From Acidobacteriota bacterium (GTDB lineage Bacteria; Acidobacteriota; Vicinamibacteria; Vicinamibacterales; Vicinamibacteraceae), in NCBI GenBank assembly GCA_023427865.1, contig JAEYZV010000012.1:1-6392 (forward strand): 6,392 bases of DNA, written 5' to 3'. How positions within the stretch are numbered: position 1 is the first letter of the stretch; the number at the start of each line of letters is the position of its first letter. Made by a program: the position numbers and the translations under genes. The notes below the pieces were generated by a model, which did not search any database, was not told the DNA's origin, and saw only the letters and a program-made list of their open reading frames with translations. Positions 1 to 6,343 of the stretch are shown here, piece after piece.

Positions 1-12
1 CGTGAGCTGTGG

Positions 13-18
13 TACACT
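13..18 (+). promoter_or_regulatory. Possible -10 element of the tRNA-Pro promoter
   Basis: TACACT lies 11 bp before the first base of the mature tRNA, a suitable distance for a -10 box with a start point just ahead of the tRNA. It matches the TATAAT consensus at four of six positions, including the key second A and final T. The -35 box would fall outside the window, so this is only a plausible call. The same GGTACACT octamer recurs upstream of the histidine kinase on the other strand. Confidence 0.4.
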
Positions 19-29
19 CTCCCGGTTGT

Positions 30-106
<77 letters not shown>

Positions 107-117
107 GATGTTGCGAG

Positions 118-151
118 ACGGCCGGAATTCCGCGAGGAGTTCCGGCCGTTT
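118..151 (+). terminator. Terminator-like hairpin after tRNA-Pro
   Basis: A perfect 10-bp stem (118-127 with 140-149) encloses a 12-base loop and is followed by only a short T run (149-151) before C. It is well placed to end transcription of the tRNA. The weak T tract makes it a marginal intrinsic terminator. On the opposite strand no T run follows the stem, so it is a poor candidate for ending the minus-strand amidase gene, whose stop codon lies 16 bp away. Confidence 0.55.
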
Positions 152-164
152 CAGTTAGCGCGCG

Positions 165-1160
165 TCAGGGACGGCGGACCTTCGGCGGCAGCGCCGACTT
201 CGGGAACTTCGCCACCACCGTGTAGTTCGGGTCCACGACGTTGGCCACGCGGGCCACGCCCGCCTGCGATACCACCTGGTAGGCCTCCATCTTGTCGAAG
301 CCGTAATCGTCCACGAGCCACTGGATCAGCTCGACGTGCGCGATGCGGAAGGCATCGACGAGCGGCCGGACGCTGCCCGCCACCATGATGTGCGTCTCGT
401 CCTCGATGCGCGGCCAGGCGATCTTCTGCCCCTTGATGACGTCGAACTGCAGCGTCACGTCCATCGTCGTCTCGAGGCCCGACCCGACGATCTCGCCGTC
501 GCCCTGCAGCGCGTGCCCGTCGCCGAAGTAGAAGTAGCCGCCCTCGTGAAACACCGGCAGGTACACCGTGGCGCCCTCGCGCACGTCGGAGGCGTCCATG
601 TTGCCGCCGAAGTTGCCGGGCCACAGCCCTCCCCATGCCTCCTGACCGGCAGGGGCCACCGCGACCCGACCGAGCATCGGCCGGAGCGGCAGCTCGATGC
701 GCCTGCTCGCCGAGCCTGGCAGTTCGAGGATGCCCACGTTCCGCTCGCGATCGATCTGCCAGACGAACCGGCGCGCCGGCAGCGGGTCGTTCAGGATGCG
801 CGGCCGCGAGTCGCCGGCCACGGCGCGGATGCCGTTGGGCACGACCGCCGACACCGCGGTATCGCGGTTCGGACGCACCTTCAGCACCTTCACGACCAGC
901 GTGTCGTCGCGCGTCAGTCCCTCGATGTAGAACGGTCCCACTTCTCCGGGCCAGGCGCCGCCGGCGCGTGCGTAGTAGTCGTCCGGTCTGGAGAACGTGT
1001 GCGACTCGACGACATCACCTGGCCGAATCTTGAGCACCGGCTCGCGAACGGCAAACGTCGGGACCCCGTGTGTGGGTGTGAAGCGATGCGTCTCGGCGCG
1101 GGCATCGGTCGCCAGCAGGGCCGGGAGCGCGAGCAGCAGGCAGGCAGGGAATGTGCGCAT
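165..1160 (-). CDS. Exported acetamidase/formamidase family protein
   Basis: This 331-residue protein belongs to the FmdA/AmdA acetamidase/formamidase family, metal-dependent hydrolases that split small amides such as formamide into the acid and ammonia. The family core is visible. PGNFGGNMD (181-189) precedes GATVYLPV (196-203), which precedes the metal-site segment GDGHALQGDGEIVGSGLET (213-231). The expected conserved Asp and His residues (D189, D214, H216, D221) are present. Residues 1-22 look like a signal peptide: an Arg near the N-terminus, a Leu/Ala-rich core, and ARA before the likely cleavage site. It lacks a lipobox. Classical members are cytosolic, so this version is predicted to be periplasmic or secreted. 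The start is the first ATG, chosen because the signal peptide begins there; no strong ribosome binding site is seen. It lies 26 bp downstream of the kinase gene on the same strand and probably shares its transcript. The true substrate cannot be read from the sequence. Confidence 0.9.
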   Translation of the reverse strand: MRTFPACLLLALPALLATDARAETHRFTPTHGVPTFAVREPVLKIRPGDVVESHTFSRPDDYYARAGGAWPGEVGPFYIEGLTRDDTLVVKVLKVRPNRDTAVSAVVPNGIRAVAGDSRPRILNDPLPARRFVWQIDRERNVGILELPGSASRRIELPLRPMLGRVAVAPAGQEAWGGLWPGNFGGNMDASDVREGATVYLPVFHEGGYFYFGDGHALQGDGEIVGSGLETTMDVTLQFDVIKGQKIAWPRIEDETHIMVAGSVRPLVDAFRIAHVELIQWLVDDYGFDKMEAYQVVSQAGVARVANVVDPNYTVVAKFPKSALPPKVRRP

Positions 1161-1186
1161 CGCCCGGCATCGTACAGCAGGGCTCG

Positions 1187-3553
1187 TCAGGTCGGCTCTT
1201 CCCGTCCGTCCTGAGCCGCGCGGCGCTGGTTGACGTCAGCGATCGCGCGGAACAGCTCGAGCGGTTCGACGGGCTTGCTCACGTGCGCGTCGAATCCCGC
1301 CGCGAGGATGCGCTCGCGATCCTCGGCACGCGTGAATGCCGTCACCGCGAGCGCCGGCGCGTGGCGGACCCGCGGATTCGGGAAGCTGCGGAGGGCGCGA
1401 ATGAGGTCGAAGCCGTCACGTTCGGGCATGCCGATGTCGCTGAGCACGACGTCGACCTCGAGGTCGCCGAGCAGCCGGAGCGCTTCGCTCACGGTTGCCG
1501 CGGCGACCGGGATGGCGCCGACGTTCTCGAGGAGCACGCTGAGCATCTCCCGTGAGTCCGGATCGTCCTCGATGATCAGGATCGAGAGCCCGCGGAGTGG
1601 CGACGGTCCGGCGTCGTTGGGCCGGCCTGGCCCTGTCGCCGAGGACTCCGACGGCACGCCATCGAGCGCCAGGGTGACGGTGAACTCCGCCCCGCGGCCT
1701 TCGCCCTCGCTTGCCGCCTCGACGCGGCCGCCGTGCATGTGCACGATCTGTCGGACGATCGACAGCCCGAGCCCGAGGCCGCCGAACCGCCTGACGCTTG
1801 CCGACTCCGCCTGCCGGAACCGATCGAACACGATCGGCAGGAAGGCCGGAGGAATGCCGACGCCGGTGTCGCGCACACTGATGCGGACCTCGTCGCCGAC
1901 ACGCGCGACGCGCACCGTCACGCTTCCCCCTGACGGCGTGAACTTGATCGCATTGCCCAGCAGGTTCGAGACGACCTGCTGGAGGCGTACGGGATCACCG
2001 ATGACCGGCTGGCCGATCGGCTCGATGGCCGTCTCGATCTGCAGGCCCTTGCCGTCGGCCACCGGACCGATCGCATCGACTGCCTGCGCGACGATGTCCT
2101 CGACGAACACCGGCTGAAGGTCGAGTCGTACGTGCCCGGAGATGACGCGGCTCACGTCGAGCAACTCGTCGATCAGGTGCCGCTGGGCGAGGGCATTCCG
2201 GTCGATCACCTCGATCGCCCTGACCGTGTCTTCCGGCGACAGCCCGCCGCGCTTGAGCAGGCTCGTCCAGCCGGTGATCGCGTTCAGCGGTGTCCGCAAC
2301 TCGTGGCCGAGCGTCGCGAGGAACTCGTCCTTCATGCGCGCAGCATCGTCGGCGGCCTGCCGCGCACGTTGCTCGGAGGCGAGCAGCGCCTGATTCTGCT
2401 CCATGAGCATGCGTACCTCGTGCTCGTCGACGAGGGCGCCGAGCCAGCGGATCGGTACCCCCGCGGGATCGGAGATGGGCACCGCTCGTATCGAGTGCCA
2501 GCGCCAGGTGCCATCGGAGGCGCGGCGAAGACGGCAGCGCGCCTCGTATGGCTCGCGCCGGCTCAGCGAGAGGGTTCCACGTTCCTGCAGGGCGGCGACG
2601 TCGTCGGGGTGCACGGCGCGCGGCCAGTCCTCGACGTCGAGTCCTCCGGTGTAGCGTCGCCACGTTTCGTTCACGTAGTCCAGGTCGCCCTCGGGCGTCG
2701 CCGCCCAGACCTTGATCGGCAGGGAATCGGCGAGATGACGGAACCACGCCTCGCTCTCGTGCAGGGCAATCTCCGACTGCTTGCGGGCGTCGACGTCGAC
2801 GTTGACGCCCACCATGCGACGCGGCGTGCCGTCGCTGTCGTAAGTGAAGCGGACGCGACCGGCGAGCCAGCGCTGGGCGCCCGACGGCAGGCGGGCGCGG
2901 AACTCGAACTCGCAGCCCTCCTCTCGGCGCACCATGCAGCGCTGGACGCGGGTGACCACCGGCCCCACGTCGTCGGGGTGCACGTGCTCGGCCCAGCGGC
3001 TGACGCTGTTGCCGAACGTCCCCGGCGGCACGCCGTAGAGCTGCTCCAGCGCGGCGGACCATTCCATCCGCTCCTCCGGAATCAGCCACTCGAACGTGCC
3101 GACGCGTCCGGCCTCCTGGGCCAGCCGCAGGCGCTCCTCCAGGGAGCGGGTCCGTTGCTCGGTGCTGCTGGCCAGGTGCGCGCTCGCGGTGACGTCGAGA
3201 AGGACGCCCACCACCCTGGCGGGCTGGTCCGCCTCGGCGGGCGCCTGACGCGCCCGCAACAGCATCCGCCGCCGTCCCGCGGGCGTTTCGACCGTGAAAT
3301 GCTGCTCCCGTTCCTGCGCATCCTCGAAGACCGCGCGGCAGGCATGGGCCACCGCCTCGCGCTCGGCGGCGTCGATGCGCGCGAGCCAGTCGTGCAGCGT
3401 GATCGCGGCGGGAACGGCCAGCGGTGCGCGCAGCGTCGTCTCGAAGACCAGGGCATCGGTTGTCGGGGTCCATGCCCACGTGCCGAACGTGGCGCCAAAC
3501 GGGGTGGAAGGAGTGGCCGCGTCTGGAGACGATGGCTGGTGCAGGGGTGTCAT
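1187..3553 (-). CDS. Soluble PAS-domain hybrid sensor histidine kinase with C-terminal receiver domain
   Basis: This 788-residue hybrid histidine kinase senses an unknown signal through PAS domains, autophosphorylates on His and passes the phosphate to its own receiver Asp. Domains in order are a degenerate PAS (about 22-122), a PAS/PAC (152-258, starting GTFEW), and a third PAS/PAC (270-378). A short coiled coil (381-408) follows. The HisKA domain (404-471) carries HELRTPLN, with H417 as the phosphorylation site. The HATPase domain (518-633) has N-box NLLGNAIKF (N534), G1 DTGVGIP (562-568) and G2 GLGLGL (592-597). The receiver (656-778) has acidic pair D663/D664, phospho-acceptor D706, T738 and K760. 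All catalytic residues look intact. There is no transmembrane segment or signal peptide, so it is cytoplasmic. An upstream ATG at 3604 would add 17 residues. I prefer 3553 because a -10-like TACACT lies between the two and the added residues belong to no domain. No output domain is present, so a phosphotransfer partner must be encoded elsewhere. The amidase gene follows 26 bp downstream. Confidence 0.95.
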   Translation of the reverse strand: MTPLHQPSSPDAATPSTPFGATFGTWAWTPTTDALVFETTLRAPLAVPAAITLHDWLARIDAAEREAVAHACRAVFEDAQEREQHFTVETPAGRRRMLLRARQAPAEADQPARVVGVLLDVTASAHLASSTEQRTRSLEERLRLAQEAGRVGTFEWLIPEERMEWSAALEQLYGVPPGTFGNSVSRWAEHVHPDDVGPVVTRVQRCMVRREEGCEFEFRARLPSGAQRWLAGRVRFTYDSDGTPRRMVGVNVDVDARKQSEIALHESEAWFRHLADSLPIKVWAATPEGDLDYVNETWRRYTGGLDVEDWPRAVHPDDVAALQERGTLSLSRREPYEARCRLRRASDGTWRWHSIRAVPISDPAGVPIRWLGALVDEHEVRMLMEQNQALLASEQRARQAADDAARMKDEFLATLGHELRTPLNAITGWTSLLKRGGLSPEDTVRAIEVIDRNALAQRHLIDELLDVSRVISGHVRLDLQPVFVEDIVAQAVDAIGPVADGKGLQIETAIEPIGQPVIGDPVRLQQVVSNLLGNAIKFTPSGGSVTVRVARVGDEVRISVRDTGVGIPPAFLPIVFDRFRQAESASVRRFGGLGLGLSIVRQIVHMHGGRVEAASEGEGRGAEFTVTLALDGVPSESSATGPGRPNDAGPSPLRGLSILIIEDDPDSREMLSVLLENVGAIPVAAATVSEALRLLGDLEVDVVLSDIGMPERDGFDLIRALRSFPNPRVRHAPALAVTAFTRAEDRERILAAGFDAHVSKPVEPLELFRAIADVNQRRAAQDGREEPT

Positions 3554-3591
3554 GCCGGCAAGTTGCCGTGTGTGGTCACGGGCGCGCGTGC

Positions 3592-3597
3592 AGTGTA
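3592..3597 (-). promoter_or_regulatory. Possible -10 element of the histidine kinase promoter
   Basis: On the minus strand TACACT ends 38 bp ahead of the ATG at 3553, giving a predicted leader of about 30 bases. The matching -35 region 17 bp further upstream is poor. The call rests mainly on the hexamer and on its identity, including the flanking GG, with the hexamer before the tRNA. If correct, it excludes the upstream ATG at 3604 as the start. Confidence 0.3.
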
Positions 3598-3683
3598 CCG
3601 GCATTTGTCATGAGTCGCACGCGAGGCGACCGGTCGGCGGCTGCTTACGGCTCCGTTTGCCGCGGGCTGGCACGGCCTTCGCC

Positions 3684-3688
3684 AGAGG
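3684..3688 (+). promoter_or_regulatory. Shine-Dalgarno of the DUF72 gene
   Basis: AGAGG sits 8 bases before the ATG at 3697. This is good spacing and decides that start over the in-frame ATG at 3610, which lacks a comparable site. The AGGGG at 3691 is too close to the ATG to be the main site. Confidence 0.6.
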
Positions 3689-3696
3689 CCAGGGGC

Positions 3697-4485
3697 ATGA
3701 CGCGTCGGCTGCGGATCGGCTGTTCGGGCTGGGACTACCCGCATTGGAAGGCGCGCTTCCATGCCGCCCATGTGCCGCGCCGTCGCTGGCTGGAAGCGTA
3801 CGCCGAGGTGTTCGACACGGTCGAACTGAACAACAGCTTCTACAGGCTTCCCACGCCGGAGACGTTCGCCGGGTGGGCGGCGCGTGTTCCGCCAGACTTC
3901 CTCTTCGCCGTCAAGGCGAGCCGCTACCTGACGCACATGAAGCGGCTGAAGGATCCGGACGAACCCATCCATCGCTTCCTCGAGCATGCGCAACACCTCG
4001 GCCAGACCCTCGGGCCGTTGCTGTATCAACTCCCGCCCCGCTGGATGCCCGACCTGCAGCGGTTGACGGCCTTCGTCGAGGCGCTCCCTGCGTACACGCC
4101 TGGCGACGACGGCGCGCGCGTCGGTCCCCTCGCGCACGTCATCGAGTTTCGTCACGAGACCGGCGTGACCGAAGAGGTACTGGCGCTGCTGAGGATGCAC
4201 GGCATCGGGTTTTGCCTGCACGACATGCCGGGCGGTCCACAGGGGGCGGCGGCGCGCGCCGTCACCAGCGACACGGTGTACGTGCGGTTCCACGGGGCCA
4301 CGCACAAGTACGGCGGTCGCTACCAGGACCGCGTTCTCGACGAGTGGGCCGATTTCCTCCGGCCGCACGTGGAGGCAGGCCGCAGCGTCCATGTGTACTT
4401 CAACAACGACATCGATGCGCAGGCGCCGACCGACGCCCGACGCCTGCGCGATCGACTCGGCGTTCACCCACCGGCCCGGCTCTGA
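3697..4485 (+). CDS. DUF72 (YecE-like) TIM-barrel family protein
   Basis: This 262-residue protein belongs to the DUF72/YecE family, cytoplasmic TIM-barrel proteins whose biochemical role is still not established. Family landmarks appear in order: RIGCSGWDYPHWK (6-18), TVELNNSFYRLP (41-52), FLFAVKASRYLTH (68-80), LGPLLYQLPPRW (105-116), HVIEFRHE (147-154), CLHDMPG (173-179), YVRFHGATHKYGGRY (195-209) and VYFNNDIDAQAPTDARRL (233-250). The length is usual for the family and nothing is missing. The start at 3697 places the conserved strand RIGCSGW directly at the N-terminus, as in relatives, and AGAGG lies 8 bp upstream. The open frame continues upstream to 3424, but those residues do not resemble the family and overlap the kinase on the other strand. 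The gene is divergent from the kinase with a 143-bp gap. Its last 22 bases overlap the end of the convergent small gene. No operon partner is visible. Family assignment is firm; function is unknown. Confidence 0.93.
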   Translation: MTRRLRIGCSGWDYPHWKARFHAAHVPRRRWLEAYAEVFDTVELNNSFYRLPTPETFAGWAARVPPDFLFAVKASRYLTHMKRLKDPDEPIHRFLEHAQHLGQTLGPLLYQLPPRWMPDLQRLTAFVEALPAYTPGDDGARVGPLAHVIEFRHETGVTEEVLALLRMHGIGFCLHDMPGGPQGAAARAVTSDTVYVRFHGATHKYGGRYQDRVLDEWADFLRPHVEAGRSVHVYFNNDIDAQAPTDARRLRDRLGVHPPARL

Positions 4486-4691
4486 CGCACGCCCCGGCGC
4501 GCGTCGCCTTCGCGCGCATCGGGCTTCGGACGACTGCCGTCGTCATCGGCTTCCGTTCGCTCGGCCGGCGTTTCGCTGACGAGGTGGCCTGCCTGGTCGC
4601 GCCCGACGTCGTCCGGGCGCGCGAACTCCTGGCGTTCCTGCTGTTCTTCCTGCGGCGTTTCCCGGTTGCTGATGCCTGCCTGCTTTGTCAC
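4464..4691 (-). CDS. Small hydrophilic hypothetical protein
   Basis: This 75-residue protein is of no family I recognise. It begins MTKQAGISNRETPQEEQQE and is strongly hydrophilic. The first half is rich in Glu and Gln. The middle is acidic (ERTEADDDG, about 45-53) and the C-terminal third is rich in Arg and Gly. There is no membrane segment, signal peptide or cysteine, and it is probably intrinsically disordered. Three points argue that it is real: a clear AGGAG exactly 6 bases before the GTG start, coding-like third-position bias, and no competing gene over most of its length. It ends convergently, overlapping the last 22 bases of the DUF72 gene. The basic tail encoded near and in that overlap may be less constrained. 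Its leader, if transcription starts far upstream, would include the 8-bp repeat array. The function cannot be inferred. Confidence 0.62.
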   Translation of the reverse strand: MTKQAGISNRETPQEEQQERQEFARPDDVGRDQAGHLVSETPAERTEADDDGSRPKPDAREGDARRGVRQSRAGG

Positions 4692-4697
4692 GTTTCA

Positions 4698-4702
4698 CTC
4701 CT
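4698..4702 (-). promoter_or_regulatory. Shine-Dalgarno of the small hydrophilic protein gene
   Basis: On the minus strand AGGAG is followed by six bases and then GTG at 4691-4689. It is the best-formed ribosome binding site in the window. It both fixes the GTG start and is the main reason for calling the gene. Confidence 0.6.
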
Positions 4703-4763
4703 CGGCCGCACGCGATGCGCGGCGCCGGACCGGGATGCTGCAACGGGCGTACCGGAGGCAGAA

Positions 4764-4954
4764 GCAGGGAACAGGTGAGAGGAGACAGGTAACAGGAGCA
4801 CAGGTAAACAGGCACACAGGTGAACAGGTGAACAGGGGAACAGGTGGGTAGGGACAGACAACACTGGGCGCAGGTGTAGCCGGGGCACGTGACAGGAGCA
4901 CGGGCTAACAGGTGAACAGGTGAGCGTCGACCCGGGAGCAGGTGGAACAGGTGG
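4764..4954. repeat. Degenerate 8-bp tandem repeat array, consensus ACAGGTGA
   Basis: Nine exact ACAGGT hexamers occur here, at 4771, 4785, 4800, 4816, 4824, 4840, 4908, 4916 and 4947, along with many one-base variants. The core 4800-4847 consists of six consecutive 8-base units: ACAGGTAA, ACAGGCAC, ACAGGTGA, ACAGGTGA, ACAGGGGA, ACAGGTGG. It continues upstream with diverged 7- to 8-base units back to about 4764. A second block, 4892-4923, has four units in the same register, and stray copies occur at 4938 and 4947. A diverged spacer (4848-4891) separates the blocks. Eight is not a multiple of three, so on the minus strand the array reads as the meaningless periodic peptide SPVHLFTC. That argues for a non-coding repeat. 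Its role is unknown. Confidence 0.85.
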
Positions 4955-5169
4955 CAAGGGGCAGAGGCAAACGGCTGAACACGTGAGCGGCTACGCGGAC
5001 AGCGGGGAACGGGGTGAGCTGGCGGCGGGCCGCAGGCGGCACCGGTCGCCAGACAACGGGGGGGAAGAACTGCCTCGAGCGGGTAGGGCGGCAGGCGCGT
5101 GCTTTGCAACCGTCCGGATTGTCCCGGCGTGTGCCGGGGGACCAGACGCGCGACCGACGCGCCCAGACC

Positions 5170-5174
5170 GGGAG
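5170..5174 (+). promoter_or_regulatory. Shine-Dalgarno of the eRF1-like gene
   Basis: GGGAG ends 5 bases before the GTG at 5180. The spacing and match decide this start over the ATG at 5099, which opens the same frame but has no comparable site and would add residues unlike the family N-terminus. Confidence 0.6.
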
Positions 5175-5179
5175 ATTCC

Positions 5180-6301
5180 GTGCCGATTGCCACGCTCGAA
5201 CCAGTGCTCGACCACCTTGCCAGATTCCAGCACGCGCCGATGCCGGTGGTGAGCCTCTACCTCGACCTCACGGCCGACCAGCACGGCCGGCAGACGCACG
5301 AGGCCTTCCTCGAACGCGCGTTTGCGGAACCGAGCGCGACCTATGCCGCAGATTCGACGTTCCGCGAGGCACTGGGCCGTGACGAGGCGCGCATCCGCAG
5401 GTATCTGCAGGAGGATGTGACACTCCCGGGGCCGGCGGCCCTGGCGATCTTCTCGTGCAACGGCGGTGAGTCGCTGTTCGAGGCGATCCCGCTCGATACG
5501 CCCCTCGAGGGCCACATGCTGTACGTGGACGACGTGCCGCACCTGTTTCCGCTGGCACGCGCAGCGGAGCAGTACGCCACGTACGCCGCCTTGGTCGTCA
5601 ACACGAACACCGCGCGCCTGTTCGTCTGCGCCACGGGCACGGTGCAGCACGCCGAGACGATCGAGAACGAGAAGACGCAACGCGTGCAGGTGGGCGGCTG
5701 GTCACAACCGCGCTACCAGCGCCACGTCGACGGCCTCCATCTGAAGCACATGAAGGAAGTGGCAGAGGCGGTCGAGCGCGTCGTGCGGGAGGAGGGCGTC
5801 AAGGCCATCATCCTGAGCGGCGAGGCGCAAGCGATCGCGCTGCTGCGCAAACAGCTCCCGGAGTCGGTCGACGCGCTCGTGATCGACGTGATGCGCCTCG
5901 ATGTCCACGCCCGCGAACACGAGATCCTGCAGGCGACGCTCGAGGCATTCCGCCGGAAGGATGAAGAAACCGACCGCGACGTCGTGGACGCGCTCATCGA
6001 CGCGTACCGGTCGCGCGGGCTCGCGACCGTGGGCGTCACGGGTGTGCGCGGCGCCCTCGAACGCGGGCAGGTGGACACGCTCGTGCTTCCGGCGGCGCCG
6101 GCGTCGACGGCCGCCGATCAGGAGTCGGCCCAGGTCGGCCTCGCCACGCCGATCGAACAGCGCGGTCAGCTCGACGAGGCGCTCGTCGAGACGCTCGTCG
6201 GGGAGGCTCGCCGCACGAGCGCGAACGTCCGGTTCATCGAGGACGCGAGCCTGCTCGAGCCTGCAGGCGGTGTTGGTGCGTTCCTGCGGTTCCGCGTGTG
6301 A
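5180..6301 (+). CDS. Bacterial eRF1/Vms1-like release-factor-fold protein (baeRF type)
   Basis: This 373-residue protein appears to be a bacterial member of the archaeo-eukaryotic release factor superfamily (baeRF), related in fold to eRF1, Pelota and the Vms1/ANKZF1 peptidyl-tRNA hydrolases. Such proteins are expected to act on stalled ribosomes or peptidyl-tRNA. The N-terminal segment carries VVSLYLDL (23-30). A middle eRF1 domain-2-like region begins AALVVNTNTARLFVC (136-150) and carries GGWSQPRYQRH (172-182), with Q176 where the GGQ glutamine would be expected. The helix after it (187-204) and the strand KAIILSG (208-214) follow the family pattern. The C-terminal L7Ae-like domain is clear in VGVTGVRGALERGQVDTLVLP (283-303) and ends EDASLLEPAGGVGAFLRF (354-371), like the terminal GGIGAILRY-type motif of eRF1 relatives. 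No cysteine pair or zinc site remains in that domain. The GTG start has GGGAG at 5-base spacing. No partner gene follows in the window. Fold assignment is good; the exact subfamily and activity are inference. Confidence 0.8.
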   Translation: MPIATLEPVLDHLARFQHAPMPVVSLYLDLTADQHGRQTHEAFLERAFAEPSATYAADSTFREALGRDEARIRRYLQEDVTLPGPAALAIFSCNGGESLFEAIPLDTPLEGHMLYVDDVPHLFPLARAAEQYATYAALVVNTNTARLFVCATGTVQHAETIENEKTQRVQVGGWSQPRYQRHVDGLHLKHMKEVAEAVERVVREEGVKAIILSGEAQAIALLRKQLPESVDALVIDVMRLDVHAREHEILQATLEAFRRKDEETDRDVVDALIDAYRSRGLATVGVTGVRGALERGQVDTLVLPAAPASTAADQESAQVGLATPIEQRGQLDEALVETLVGEARRTSANVRFIEDASLLEPAGGVGAFLRFRV

Positions 6302-6343
6302 CTCGCACCGCGCAGCAGGATGCGGTCGGGGAGGGTCGGCGGA

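Larger units (their letters stand above)
4692..5179. other. Gene-free divergent intergenic stretch
   Basis: This 488-bp gap separates the small minus-strand gene from the eRF1-like plus-strand gene and should contain the promoters of both. Its middle is the 8-bp repeat array described separately. The remainder (about 4955-5179) is G-rich and has no convincing gene. It contains a possible 6-bp stem with a long loop (5019-5024 with 5047-5052). A tighter hairpin (CCCGGC 5123-5128 with GCCGGG 5133-5138, loop GTGT) would lie in the leader of the downstream gene. TTGCAA at 5104 is the only -35-like hexamer I noticed, and it has no good -10 partner. The open minus-strand frames here are products of the repeat and are not called as genes. 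Confidence 0.7.

Noticed and set aside
3556..3568. Perfect inverted repeat CGGCAA-N-TTGCCG just before the kinase ATG, as a possible operator
   Set aside because: A 6-bp half-site palindrome is expected about once or twice by chance in a window this size, and no second copy or known regulator site supports it.
2132..3613. Plus-strand open frame of 493 codons opposite the kinase
   Set aside because: It is a shadow of the high-GC kinase gene, whose domains and catalytic motifs are complete on the minus strand. The translated shadow has no recognisable domain.
3424..3696. N-terminal extension of the DUF72 protein from upstream starts
   Set aside because: The added residues do not match the family, mostly overlap the kinase start on the other strand, and lack a good ribosome binding site. 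RIGCSGW at the N-terminus with AGAGG upstream favours 3697.
3294..4778. Plus-strand open frame of 494 codons spanning the kinase start and the DUF72 gene
   Set aside because: It is out of frame with DUF72, whose conserved motifs are unambiguous, and it is rich in Arg/Ala/Pro as expected of a GC-rich shadow frame.
4764..4954. CRISPR array
   Set aside because: Units are only about 8 bases with no unique 30-40 base spacers, and no cas genes are nearby.
5099..5179. ATG at 5099 as the start of the eRF1-like gene
   Set aside because: The 27 extra residues are Arg/Pro/Cys-rich and unlike the family, and the GTG at 5180 has a clear GGGAG at correct spacing.
4543..5193. Long open minus-strand frames across the repeat, with repeated SPVHLFTC-like peptide
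   Set aside because: The peptide is the direct translation of the 8-bp repeat in the reverse direction. Several minus-strand frames stay open for the same reason, there is no family resemblance, and the frame runs over the better-supported small gene.
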